Counted from the stretch's first letter, positions 6,559 to 14,328 are shown. The stretch: DNA of 14,763 nucleotides from an uncultured Chitinophagaceae bacterium (GCA_937996595.1 CALKVC010000176.1:1-14763), one strand, 5' to 3'. The notes: generated by a model not told the origin, from the sequence alone. Numbers and translations: made by a program.

Positions 6559-7215
6559 ATGAACTTTTACTTAATTGTAATTTTAAGTTTAACAATTTGT
6601 ATTCCTGCATTAATAGGCCTCATCAGATTCAGTAGAATCAGTGAGGTCTATTATCCGTTTATTATATATGTATGGATAGGAGCGTTAAATGAAATTTTGG
6701 GAGCAATACTTGTTTTCACTAAGAATTCCAATATCATTAACTTAAATATATATTTGCTAATTGAATCGCTATTACTACTCTGGCAGTTTACTCGATGGAG
6801 ATTGTTGAACTATAAAAGTTTTTGGAGTATACTATTATTATTTGCATTATTGATTTTTTGGGTTTCGGAGAATTTAATATTCTTCTCTATAACAAGATAT
6901 GCTTCATATTTCACAATTTGCTATGCGACTTTATTTACTTTTTTAAGTATAGGAAATATAAACAGATTAATTGTTACAGAACGAAAGTCGCTATTTAGAA
7001 ATCCACAATTTATAATTTGTGCAGCTTTTATCCTCTATTTTACACTGGTAATTCTTTCTGAAATTTTTTGGATTTATGGATTGACGCTAGGCACTGTTTT
7101 TTCAAATTATGTAAATTATATTTCATCAATAATTAACTTCATCTCCATTATTTTATATACATTGGCTATAATATGGATGCCCATCAAACATCGATTTACA
7201 CTGCCATCCTCATAA
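6559..7215 (+). CDS. Seven-helix integral membrane protein of the signalling cassette
   Basis: The 218-aa product is strongly hydrophobic with about seven membrane segments, near residues 3-23, 32-54, 61-80, 86-106, 112-132, 150-172 and 186-208. Loops are short, with basic residues between helices (RLLNYK at 81-86, TERKSLFRN at 140-148). No cleavable signal, enzyme motif or transporter signature is visible. The seven-helix layout and location before a histidine kinase with only one membrane segment suggest that this protein senses a signal in the inner membrane and passes it to the kinase. It starts 6 bp after the 117-aa gene. Its last 43 bases overlap the ATG at 7173 that is the likely original start of the kinase, typical of translational coupling. 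Function is inferred from context. Confidence 0.8.
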   Translation: MNFYLIVILSLTICIPALIGLIRFSRISEVYYPFIIYVWIGALNEILGAILVFTKNSNIINLNIYLLIESLLLLWQFTRWRLLNYKSFWSILLLFALLIFWVSENLIFFSITRYASYFTICYATLFTFLSIGNINRLIVTERKSLFRNPQFIICAAFILYFTLVILSEIFWIYGLTLGTVFSNYVNYISSIINFISIILYTLAIIWMPIKHRFTLPSS

Positions 7216-7941
7216 CAGCACTGATTGTTGGCGGCATATTGGTTTTCTTCATCTTTTCGCTGGTGCGCCAGCAAAAAAAGGAACAATGCCCTTTATATGG
7301 CCAAAATACTGGCAGAGATTACCACGCTGGAAAATGAAAGGGCACGTGTGGCAAACGACCTGCATGATGAACTGGGGCCGTTACTATCTGCTATCAAATT
7401 CAAGCTGAGCAGTATTGAAACGCATTTACCCGAAGATGAACTGGTGATGCAACAGACCAGCGAGCATATCGTGGATATCATCAGCCGGATGCGGGAGATA
7501 TCCAACGACCTTATGCCTAATACGCTTATCAGGAAAGGGCTGGTATATGCCATAGATGAATTTATTGGCAAGCTTGGAAATGGCCAAATTCATGGAGAAA
7601 CAGTTCATGGCCTTACCATCAGTTTCAGTCATGTTGATGTGCCGGAACTTCCCAAAAACATGGCTATCAACATTTACCGGATCATACAGGAAATTGTTCA
7701 CAATACCATCAAACATGCAAAGGCATCACTGTTACGGATAAATGTACTTATGAAAGATAAAAAACTGGTTTTGCAGACTGAAGATAACGGTTCCGGTTTT
7801 GATTATGGTGATGCAAGCAAGACAAGCGCAGGTTTTGGTTTGCGTAACCTGGTGAGCCGGACAGAGATCATGGGGGGAGACCTGTTCATTGAATCAAAAA
7901 AAGGGAAGGGTACCGTATATACCATTGAAATACCGGTTTAA
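7173..7941 (+). CDS. Sensor histidine kinase (HisKA_3 type) with apparent frameshift
   Basis: The natural start is ATG 7173, giving MDAHQTSIYTAILITALIVG and one membrane helix through SLVRQQK. At 7273-7279 there is a run of seven A; the rest of the kinase (KRNNALYMAKILAEI onward) is in the +1 frame, and the first frame stops at 7335-7337. Removing one A would join them into about 255 aa. The rest is intact: phosphoacceptor His in NDLHDELG (codon 7363-7365), N box in IIQEIVHNTIKHAK, DNGSGFD and GFGLRNLVSR of the ATP-binding domain, ending IEIPV. With the sequence as given, a soluble kinase could still be made from ATG 7297. The enzyme would autophosphorylate and pass phosphate to the regulator starting 13 bp downstream. 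Sequencing error in the homopolymer, a real inactivating or anchor-removing mutation, and slippage are all possible. Confidence 0.85.
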
Positions 7942-7954
7942 ACAGTTTTTTAAA

Positions 7955-8617
7955 ATGAGAAAAAGTGCTCCCATTCGTATTTTGCTGGCAGACGACCATG
8001 AAATATTCAGGGACGGCTTCCAGGTAATGCTTAAAAAGCAGGATTACATTAAATTGATTGGCGAAGCCGCCAACGGCCGGGAACTGGTAGAAATGGTAGG
8101 TATGCTGCAACCGGATGTGGTGATTACTGATATCAAGATGCCTGAACTGGATGGTGTGGAAGCAACCAGGATCATTGCAAACAAATATCCTGCAATACAG
8201 GTTATTGGTCTAACCATGTTTGATGACGATAACCTGATTATTGATATGCTGGAAGCCGGAGCAAAAGGCTATTTACTTAAAAGCGCCCATAAGAAAGAGA
8301 TCATTGAAGCCATTCAAACGGTGTATAACAAAGAGGTTTATTATTGTAAGAGCACTTCTGCCAACCTTATGCGATTGATAGCTCAAAGCAGGTATAATCC
8401 TTACAAGCACGAACCAAAACCGGTTTTTACAGATAAGGAATTGGAAGTAATGAGGATGATCTGCCAGCAAGCCTCCAATAAGGAGATCGCAGCTCATTTA
8501 AGCCTCAGTATACGCACGATTGAAGGCTACCGCGACAGGATACAGGAACGAATAAAGGCAAAGAATATGGTTGGTATTGTTGTTTATGCAATCAGGGAAG
8601 GGATTTATAAAGTGTAA
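7955..8617 (+). CDS. NarL/LuxR-family response regulator
   Basis: ATG 7955 gives 220 aa beginning MRKSAPIRILLADDHE; the open frame extends upstream into the kinase end, but this start fits the family. The receiver domain (residues 7-125) has acidic pocket Asp13-Asp14, phosphoacceptor Asp59 in VITDIKMPELDG, Thr87 in LTMFDDD and Lys109 in GYLLKSA. After a linker, residues about 155-220 form a LuxR-type helix-turn-helix: FTDKELEVMRMICQQ, SNKEIAAHL, and recognition helix SIRTIEGYRDRIQERI. All key residues are present. It lies 13 bp after the kinase stop, so the pair forms a two-component system. Targets probably include its own cassette, through the repeats at 6086-6138; that link is inferred. 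A strong hairpin terminator follows at 8765. Confidence 0.93.
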   Translation: MRKSAPIRILLADDHEIFRDGFQVMLKKQDYIKLIGEAANGRELVEMVGMLQPDVVITDIKMPELDGVEATRIIANKYPAIQVIGLTMFDDDNLIIDMLEAGAKGYLLKSAHKKEIIEAIQTVYNKEVYYCKSTSANLMRLIAQSRYNPYKHEPKPVFTDKELEVMRMICQQASNKEIAAHLSLSIRTIEGYRDRIQERIKAKNMVGIVVYAIREGIYKV

Positions 8618-8764
8618 TTTGTGGATACAGCAGCTTGTTTATTTATTAGTTACCAGGTAGCTAAATGTTTATTAGTCCTGCATTATATATCATCTTTAGT
8701 TAATCCGGTATAGTATTTATCAGGTTGTACAGAATATAAAATATAAGTGGTGTACATATAAAAC

Positions 8765-8796
8765 AAAGAGATTACCTGGTAAGGTAATCTCTTTTT
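8765..8796. terminator. Bidirectional intrinsic terminator
   Basis: AAAGAGATTACC at 8765-8776 and GGTAATCTCTTT at 8783-8794 form a perfect 12-bp stem with a 6-base loop. T runs follow the stem on both strands (TTTTT on plus, TTTGTTTTAT on minus). It would end the response-regulator transcript on the plus strand and the tRNA-like transcript, whose 3' end is two bases away, on the minus strand. Confidence 0.85.
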
Positions 8797-8797
8797 G

Positions 8798-8872
8798 TGA
8801 CCGCGTCAGGATTCAAACCTGAAACCTTCCCGACGCATGTCGGGATGCTCTATTCAGTTGAGCTACGCAGCC
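8798..8872 (-). tRNA. tRNA-Arg-like gene with abnormal anticodon arm (possibly a pseudo-tRNA)
   Basis: The minus strand folds as a cloverleaf of 75 nt: acceptor GGCTGCG paired with CGCGGTC (two G-U wobbles), D stem GCTC/GAGC, T arm TCAGG-TTTGAAT-CCTGA, discriminator A, CCA not encoded. D and T arms resemble Bacteroidota tRNA-Arg as I recall it. The anticodon arm is wrong: 18 nt instead of 17, TCCCG and CGGGA around an 8-nt loop ACATGCGT, which could zip further into a 7-bp stem with an ATGC tetraloop and hide any anticodon. The D loop AACTGAATA lacks the usual GG. No anticodon can be assigned. It has a good promoter (8891-8921) and a terminator, so it is probably transcribed. Either a decaying tRNA or a tRNA-shaped RNA with another use. 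Confidence 0.65.
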
Positions 8873-8890
8873 ATTATTTTAAATGGACGG

Positions 8891-8921
8891 CAAAGATAAG
8901 GCATATTAGCATTCTGTCCAA
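8891..8921 (-). promoter_or_regulatory. Promoter of the tRNA-like gene
   Basis: On the minus strand TTG at 8921-8919, 20 bases, then TATCTTTG at 8898-8891: an exact match to the Bacteroidota TTG-N19/20-TAnnTTTG pattern. Transcription would begin near 8885, about 12 bases before the tRNA-like 5' end. Confidence 0.7.
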
Positions 8922-10034
8922 CTACAAACCATGTAAAAAGCTGCTGTGAATATAATCTACCACAGATTCAAGACTTTTTGTTTCCTGGAATACTTTTAAC
9001 TGCCTGTCGGCTCCTGTACCACCGTCCAGAATTTTATGCACATGGCCGATTGCATGTTGGCTGCCCAGATGCGGTATTACATCATCCACAAAATCAAGCA
9101 GTTCATAAATGAGTACCCGGGTATTTACTTCAGTTTCTTTGCCAAAATCTATCATAGACCCGTCAATGCCATACCTGCTGGCCCTGAATTTATTCTCATT
9201 AAGGAGGGCACGCTGATACATCATGAAATTAAGGTTCTGACTGCGCAGCTTATACAGTTTGGCGCAAATGGCCTGGAAAAGCCCGGCAATGGCAATTGTT
9301 TCATGAACGGTCATGGGAATATCGCAGATACGGAATTCCACGGTATTAAAGAAAGGGTGTACCCGGAGATCCCACCATATCTTCTTGGCATTATCAATAC
9401 AATTTGTCTTTACCAGCAGTTTGATGTAATTGTCGTAATCTTCTATGCTGTCATAACAGTCGGGGATACCTGTTCGCGGAAATTTCTCAAATACCTTGGT
9501 TCGGAAAGATTTATACCCCGTTAACCTTCCTTCCCAGAATGGGGAATTGGTACTCAATGCAAAAATGTGCGGCAGGAAATACCTGGCAGAGTTGGCAATA
9601 TGTATCGCCATTTCCCTGGTTTCCATGCCAACGTGTACGTGTAATCCGAAAATGAGATTACTACGTGCTGCTTCCTGCAGTTCATTCACAATTTCGTTAT
9701 ACCGGATATGTTCGGTGATTAGCTGTTTTTCCCAATGACTGAACGGATGTGTGCCACTGGCGCCCACCCAAAGCCCGAGGTCTTCTGCAATACCGCTGAT
9801 TGTTTTTCGCAATGTGGCTACATCAATGAAAGCTTCATCCACATCCGCACAAATATCTGTGCCTACTTCCACCACCGCCTGGTGCATTTCTGCTTTCACT
9901 TTGTCCTTGATGAGTTTCTGGCCTTCCTGAACGATTTTCTGTTCATGGCTTTTCAGTTCCTTTGTTACCGGATCTATCACCATGTATTCTTCTTCCACAC
10001 CTAAGGTGAAATGCTTGTAAGATAAATTGGCCAT
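8922..10034 (-). CDS. YbdK-type carboxylate-amine ligase (glutamate-cysteine ligase GCS2 family)
   Basis: From ATG 10034 the product is 370 aa, beginning MANLSYKHFTLGVEEEYMVI. GVEEEY at residues 12-17 is the hallmark of the GCS2/YbdK ligases, followed by EVGTDICADVDEA near 56-68, the metal/substrate strand GLHVHVG at 130-136 and EFRICDIPMTV in the C-terminal half. Length fits YbdK (about 370 aa). These enzymes use ATP to join an amine to a carboxylate; E. coli YbdK has weak glutamate-cysteine ligase activity, and the true substrates are unknown. A longer frame begins at 10103, but its extra 23 codons fall within an AT-rich inverted repeat and are not family-like, so the shorter start is chosen. 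It lies 74 bp after an ATP-grasp ligase on the same strand, suggesting sequential amide-bond formation. Confidence 0.88.
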   Translation of the reverse strand: MANLSYKHFTLGVEEEYMVIDPVTKELKSHEQKIVQEGQKLIKDKVKAEMHQAVVEVGTDICADVDEAFIDVATLRKTISGIAEDLGLWVGASGTHPFSHWEKQLITEHIRYNEIVNELQEAARSNLIFGLHVHVGMETREMAIHIANSARYFLPHIFALSTNSPFWEGRLTGYKSFRTKVFEKFPRTGIPDCYDSIEDYDNYIKLLVKTNCIDNAKKIWWDLRVHPFFNTVEFRICDIPMTVHETIAIAGLFQAICAKLYKLRSQNLNFMMYQRALLNENKFRASRYGIDGSMIDFGKETEVNTRVLIYELLDFVDDVIPHLGSQHAIGHVHKILDGGTGADRQLKVFQETKSLESVVDYIHSSFLHGL

Positions 10035-10060
10035 TCTTGATGTAAGATTTATGATGTTCG

Positions 10061-10107
10061 ATGTATGATCTATGATCTGAGTGGTATACAAATCATACAT
10101 CATACAT
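10061..10107 (-). repeat. Inverted repeat between the two ligase genes
   Basis: ATGTATGATCTATGAT at 10061-10076 and ATCATACATCATACAT at 10092-10107 are reverse complements at 15 of 16 positions, with 15 bases between. The surrounding DNA (10040-10080) also repeats the unit TATGAT/GATGT. The hairpin starts right after the stop of the ATP-grasp gene. It may modulate expression of the downstream ligase or protect the upstream mRNA end. No T run follows, so a terminator is unlikely. Confidence 0.5.
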
Positions 10108-10108
10108 A

Positions 10109-11062
10109 TTAATAAAGTTTCATTTTAGTAGAACTGCGCTTAATATATTCTCCCCATGTAAGGTTATCAGCTCCCTCAACATGCGATTGTGCCTTTTCAA
10201 TGGCAAACATGGCAGCAGTTTCCACTACCCAGTCAAAATTTTCCTGCCCAACGCTGGTCACTTCCGCATCGGGAGCAGGATTGCAGAAATCTATCGCATA
10301 TGGCACACCGTTACGTACGGCCAGTTCCACGGTATTGAAATCATAGCCGAGGTAATTGCATATCCTCAATACGATATCTTCCATTAACTTATACCGTTCC
10401 GGAGATGGCTTGAAATCAGCCACATATCTCAGGTGGTGCGGGTTACGTGGTTCATAGGGCATGATGCGCACATATTTGCCACCCACGCAATAACAGCGGT
10501 AATATTCTTCAAACTTTATCTCCTCCTGCAGCATCATCACCAGTTGTTCTGTTTCGGCATGTTTTTCAAAAAACTCTTCCATGCTGTTTAACTGGTATAC
10601 GCTTTTCCATCCGCCACCGGCAAACGGTTTCATATAGGCAGGGAATCCGATGTATTTGAATATGCCATCCCAGTCGAGCGGGTAAGCCAGGTTGGAAAAA
10701 GATTCGGCAGATGTGTCTGTTGGCAGGTCTCGTGACGGAAGTATTACCGTTTTTGGAACAGGTACATCTATCTTGGTGGCCAGGCAGTTGTTGAAAAATT
10801 TCTCATCTGCGCTCCACCAGAAGGGGTTGTTGATTACCGCAGTACCGCAAAGGGCAGCATTCTTCAGGTAAGCCCTGTAAAAAGGTACATCCTGGGAAAT
10901 ACGGTCGAATATAACCGCATACCCGCTGGGTTCGCCCTGCATCACTTTATCAATTTTTACCGGTTCGGCCATGATGCCCGGAATATTCTTACTGTTTATC
11001 CTGCTTACGAGCGCTTCCGGAAAGCTCCTTTCCTTGCCATGTAATACACCTATTTTTTTCAT
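10109..11062 (-). CDS. ATP-grasp ligase
   Basis: The 317-aa product begins MKKIGVLHGKERSFPEAL. ATP-grasp features are visible: the Gly-rich ATP-binding strand and Lys145 in YMKPFAGGGWKSVY (residues 143-156), the hinge/cover region LQEEIKFEEYYRCYCVGGKYV at 178-198, and the metal-binding acid strand TVELAVRNGVPYAIDFCNP at 244-262 (Glu246, Asp258, Asn261). No membrane or signal segment. Such enzymes activate a carboxylate as acyl phosphate and couple it to an amine or similar nucleophile. Adjacent to the YbdK-type ligase on the same strand and divergent from a hydrolase, it probably belongs to a small amide- or peptide-like metabolite pathway of the kind predicted for amidoligase clusters. The product is unknown. 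A good promoter lies at 11110-11141. Confidence 0.85.
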   Translation of the reverse strand: MKKIGVLHGKERSFPEALVSRINSKNIPGIMAEPVKIDKVMQGEPSGYAVIFDRISQDVPFYRAYLKNAALCGTAVINNPFWWSADEKFFNNCLATKIDVPVPKTVILPSRDLPTDTSAESFSNLAYPLDWDGIFKYIGFPAYMKPFAGGGWKSVYQLNSMEEFFEKHAETEQLVMMLQEEIKFEEYYRCYCVGGKYVRIMPYEPRNPHHLRYVADFKPSPERYKLMEDIVLRICNYLGYDFNTVELAVRNGVPYAIDFCNPAPDAEVTSVGQENFDWVVETAAMFAIEKAQSHVEGADNLTWGEYIKRSSTKMKLY

Positions 11063-11109
11063 ATTGCTGGTTTAAAATTTATTGTGGATGATTGTATGTC
11101 AATTGTATT

Positions 11110-11141
11110 CAAATGTATTTTTTAACAGCCAAAAAAACAAA
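11110..11141 (-). promoter_or_regulatory. Promoter of the ATP-grasp/YbdK unit
   Basis: On the minus strand TTTG at 11141-11138, a 20-base spacer, then TACATTTG at 11117-11110, matching the Bacteroidota -33/-7 pattern. Start of transcription near 11104 leaves a leader of about 40 bases before the ATG at 11062. Confidence 0.65.
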
Positions 11142-11186
11142 TTATGTTTTTGGCCGCCACCGGCCGTTAAATTGTATCGCTTTCCT

Positions 11187-11194
11187 TATTTTTG
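11187..11194 (+). promoter_or_regulatory. Possible -7 box of the hydrolase gene
   Basis: TATTTTTG matches TAnnTTTG exactly but ends only 5 bases before the ATG at 11200, so the message would be nearly leaderless, and no TTG is found at the right spacing. A chance match in AT-rich DNA is quite possible. Confidence 0.25.
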
Positions 11195-11199
11195 AAGTA

Positions 11200-12018
11200 A
11201 TGTTAGCCGATAAGACGAGCCGGATTAAAATACAGCACCACACCATTTCATCTGAATTCCTGGAACGGGATGTACTGGTTGATTGTTACCTGCCACATCA
11301 CAGCAAGGACCATGCACATATCAATTTATTGCTGATAAACGACGGTCAGGATTTGCGTACCATGAAGTTTGAAGATATTCTAGGGAATCTTGAAAAAGGC
11401 CACCTGGTAGAACCCCTTTTCTGTGTTGGCATTCACTGCGCCCCCGACAGGAAAAATGAATACGGTACAGCTAAAATCCTCGATTATAAAGGCAGGGGTG
11501 CAAAAGCTTCACTGTTTACCCGTTTTGTGATGGAAGAACTGCTGCCTTACCTGCGCCTCACATACCGCATCTATTCTTTTAAACAAAAAGCTTTTGCCGG
11601 GTTCTCCCTGGGTGGATTATGCGCGCTTGATATTGTTTGGAACCACCCGCAGGAATTCAGCATTGCCGGCGCTTTCAGCGGTTCATTCTGGTGGCGCGAT
11701 ATGGACCAGGATGATCCCGAATTTGATGAAGAAATTAACAGGATCATGCACCGGCAGGTTAGGGAAGGAGGATACTATCCCTGGCTCAGGTTCTTTTTTG
11801 AAGTTGGGACAAAAGATGAAACGGCCGACAGGAACAATAATGGCATCATCGACTCTATTGATGATACGCTCAGCCTGATCAGGGAACTAAACCTGAAAGG
11901 GTATGAAGACGGGCGGGATATCTGTTACCTCGAACTCAGCGAAGGGAAACATGATGTACCTACCTGGGCGGAAGCATTTCCGGCATTCCTTACCTGGGGA
12001 TGGGGAAAGGCCAAATAA
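11200..12018 (+). CDS. Alpha/beta-hydrolase, putative esterase
   Basis: From ATG 11200 the product is 272 aa beginning MLADKTSRIKIQHHTISSEF; the frame is open to 11092, but the extra residues are not family-like. Nucleophile Ser136 lies in the elbow GFSLGG, an Asp206 in EVGTKDE is a good acid candidate, and His251 in EGKHDVPTW completes the triad. LLLINDGQD near 43-51 is typical of the Fes/esterase D-like putative esterases. A calcium-loop-like stretch DRNNNGIIDSIDD is at 210-222. No signal peptide, so cytosolic. It diverges from the ATP-grasp/YbdK pair across a short 137-bp regulatory gap, and I recall such hydrolases beside ATP-grasp and GCS2 genes in other Bacteroidota. It may trim or release the product of the ligases. 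Substrate unknown. Confidence 0.87.
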   Translation: MLADKTSRIKIQHHTISSEFLERDVLVDCYLPHHSKDHAHINLLLINDGQDLRTMKFEDILGNLEKGHLVEPLFCVGIHCAPDRKNEYGTAKILDYKGRGAKASLFTRFVMEELLPYLRLTYRIYSFKQKAFAGFSLGGLCALDIVWNHPQEFSIAGAFSGSFWWRDMDQDDPEFDEEINRIMHRQVREGGYYPWLRFFFEVGTKDETADRNNNGIIDSIDDTLSLIRELNLKGYEDGRDICYLELSEGKHDVPTWAEAFPAFLTWGWGKAK

Positions 12019-12118
12019 TACTGGTTGCCTGCTTCTACTATCAACGCTCCCTTTTTTCCAATAATTTATTCAGGGTTTCTTTTTAGGGGCATCAATACAT
12101 TAATTGTAATAAAAGAAA

Positions 12119-12141
12119 AAACCGCTCTTTTGAAGCGGTTT
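12119..12141. terminator. Intrinsic terminator between hydrolase and receptor genes
   Basis: AAACCGCT at 12119-12126 and AGCGGTTT at 12134-12141 form an 8-bp stem with a 7-base loop. On the minus strand a strong T-rich run follows (TTTTTTCTTTTATT), so it ends the receptor transcript; on the plus strand a weaker run could also stop transcription from the hydrolase gene. Confidence 0.8.
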
Positions 12142-12165
12142 CTCTTTATATAATGCTTTGGTTAA

Positions 12166-14328
12166 TTAGAAGCTGTACCTGATGGTTAACTGCCCTGTCC
12201 AGCGGCTGCTGTTAAAGGCTGATAAACCGTCGCTGATGGCACCAACCCTGTTGTTAGCCGGTTTGTTGAACCTGTAATTAGGTGTTGTTCCGGTAAAGTT
12301 TGCCACATTAAGTACGGCTGCCTGGTCGAAGTTAAAGAAATACTGGCGGCCGGCATCCTTACTTATCAGGTTGGTGAGGTTGAAAATATCAAATCTTACA
12401 GATAATGTATGGTTTGTCTTTCCTGTCTTTACACTGAAATCCTGCTGGATATTCGCATCAACAATGTTGGTGAAAGGTGACCTGGCACCATTGCGTTCTG
12501 CAAATTTACCCCTGTTCTTTCTCAGGTATTTGTCAGACATGATGAATTCTTCAAACTGGTCTTTTTGCTGTGTAGGGGTGATGGCGCCATTAGCAACAAA
12601 CGACATCTGGTCCATTTCAGCCCTGCTGGCCGGAATGTACATCAGGTCGTTCAGCGTACCGCCATCGCCTATGAATGCAGCGCCGGTCATTACATAACTG
12701 TAAGGGCTACCCGATTGTCCGTTGTATGAGAATGTGATTGTGGTAGCCATATGGCCACGTGCATACGTGAATTTCTTTGATACAAGGGCGTAGATCCTGT
12801 GTCCCATATCAAAATCAGATGTACTCAGCGGCAGGTTATTCCTTGAACTTACGGCTTCCATATTCAGCCAGTTTGATGTGTTGATGGAACTGGTTCCTTC
12901 ATTATACACTTTTGAGTTACCATATGTGTAATTTGCTACGAAGCTGAGACCTTTTTTGCTTTGCTTTTCAATGCCAACATTGAAGTTATAGGAGAAGCCT
13001 TTCTGGCCGATGGTATTCTGCACCAGGATCACATTGCTGTATGGGTTGCGTATGGCATTGGTAGCACCGGTTGGCCGGTAAACAAACCTTACCGGGTTTC
13101 CGGTAGTAGAGTATACCAGCCTTGAATCAGGTCCGGTTGTTTTAACCGTTGGTAAAGCGATGTTCACGTTTTTCCAGTCAACTTCAAAAATGTTCTTGGT
13201 GTACATTACGTCAAAGTTCACACTCCATCCGTTGCCCAGTTTTTTGTCGGCACCAAATGAACCCCTCAGCACAGCCGGTAAATGGAAGTCCTTTGCAATG
13301 ATGTTCATATCACCCTGCGGTTTAATGAGCAATTGTGATAAACCGAATTCAGATTGTGTATACTGGTTATTTACATCTGGCCTGAAGGCAACCGGTTGGC
13401 CATTTATCTGTAATCCATATTGAGTGCCGGGAGCAGTTAACTGGTTAGTGGAACGGGAAGTATCCAGTGCACCGATGGTGATTCCGTTGTTCTGGTAAAC
13501 ACCGCCGGGCCATACCAATGGAGTCCTTCCTCCGAATATACCTACACCACCGCGAATTACGATTCCTTCATCATCCAGGTTGAGTTTGAAACCAAAGCGG
13601 GGAGAAATCTGCCATTTGGGAACAAATTTTTGTCCGCTGTAAGCGCCCCGTAAATCATAGGTGGCAGCAATCACCGGTCTGGCTGTATCATTGAAGAACT
13701 TATCTTCGGGAACATCGGTTGTAAATTTGGTCTTATCTGCCCTGATACCCAACGTAATAGTAAGTTTATCATTTACTTTAATATCGTCGTTCAGGAAGAA
13801 ACCTAAGCGCACCGATTTAAAGTTGGCACCTGCATTTACGGCATCATCGCCGCCTTTGCTGTTGTCATCTACCAGTGAATATCCTCTCCTGATACGGGAT
13901 GGGCCGCGATCTTCTATGAAAGCTGTAAGCGGATTGATCTGTGTTGATCCAACCGGCCCGATAGCGCTGTAAATGTATGCCCCGTAAGCCCTGTTCATGA
14001 ACAGGTTATATGATTTGTTGAAATCGATATCTGCTCCTACACTGATGGCATGCTTGCCGGTGTATATCTTGAATGCGTCATAAAAATTGATGATCTGTTG
14101 CTTCAGCAGGTTAGCCGATGAAGCGGTTTCAGTTCCAAAATTGATATTTGGGCCGCCGTCATATGAAACGATCTGTACGTTGGGGAATGGTGAACCTTTA
14201 GGGCCCCTGTCATCCACCACATCAGTAACGGATATACGCAGTTTGTTATTCGCTTTATTGCTGAACTTGGTATTCAACTCCAGGTTACCTGAATGGGTAA
14301 CCGAAGGGAAAAACTCAGCGCTGTTCAC
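12166..14328 (-). CDS. TonB-dependent receptor, Oar-like, lacking its N-terminal third
   Basis: The 720-aa open frame is the beta-barrel part of a large outer-membrane receptor: repeated strand pairs such as HAISVGADIDFNK, KLTITLGIRADKTKF, ISPRFGFKLNLDDEGIVIRGGVGIF, WSVNFDVMYTKN and the final GQLTIRYSF with C-terminal Phe, the usual signal for outer-membrane insertion. Oar-like receptors are about 1000-1100 aa and begin with a signal peptide, a carboxypeptidase-regulatory-like domain and a plug with TonB box. None of these is present: the frame reaches back through GTG 14328 (protein starting NSAEFFPSVTHSG) and then meets DNA that is the C-terminal coding end of an aldolase on the opposite strand. 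As it stands the gene cannot make a working receptor. Its 3' end is normal with a terminator at 12119. Ligand unknown. Confidence 0.88.
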   Translation of the reverse strand: MNSAEFFPSVTHSGNLELNTKFSNKANNKLRISVTDVVDDRGPKGSPFPNVQIVSYDGGPNINFGTETASSANLLKQQIINFYDAFKIYTGKHAISVGADIDFNKSYNLFMNRAYGAYIYSAIGPVGSTQINPLTAFIEDRGPSRIRRGYSLVDDNSKGGDDAVNAGANFKSVRLGFFLNDDIKVNDKLTITLGIRADKTKFTTDVPEDKFFNDTARPVIAATYDLRGAYSGQKFVPKWQISPRFGFKLNLDDEGIVIRGGVGIFGGRTPLVWPGGVYQNNGITIGALDTSRSTNQLTAPGTQYGLQINGQPVAFRPDVNNQYTQSEFGLSQLLIKPQGDMNIIAKDFHLPAVLRGSFGADKKLGNGWSVNFDVMYTKNIFEVDWKNVNIALPTVKTTGPDSRLVYSTTGNPVRFVYRPTGATNAIRNPYSNVILVQNTIGQKGFSYNFNVGIEKQSKKGLSFVANYTYGNSKVYNEGTSSINTSNWLNMEAVSSRNNLPLSTSDFDMGHRIYALVSKKFTYARGHMATTITFSYNGQSGSPYSYVMTGAAFIGDGGTLNDLMYIPASRAEMDQMSFVANGAITPTQQKDQFEEFIMSDKYLRKNRGKFAERNGARSPFTNIVDANIQQDFSVKTGKTNHTLSVRFDIFNLTNLISKDAGRQYFFNFDQAAVLNVANFTGTTPNYRFNKPANNRVGAISDGLSAFNSSRWTGQLTIRYSF

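Noticed and set aside
7272..7280. A AAA AAG heptamer in the kinase as a dnaX-like programmed -1 frameshift
   Set aside because: The heptamer is in the right register, but a -1 shift leads to a non-kinase frame; a +1 shift or loss of one A is needed.
7889..7954. 22-codon N-terminal extension of the response regulator
   Set aside because: It overlaps the end of the kinase; the receiver domain starts right after ATG 7955, the usual position.
9036..9524. 162-codon plus-strand open frame opposite the ligase
   Set aside because: Antisense shadow of a well-supported ligase gene with no independent signature.
10035..10103. Longer start of the YbdK-type ligase
   Set aside because: The added residues are encoded by the inverted repeat and are absent from the family; GVEEEY is correctly placed from ATG 10034.
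11092..11199. 36-codon N-terminal extension of the hydrolase
   Set aside because: The residues overlap the divergent promoter region and are unlike esterase N-termini.
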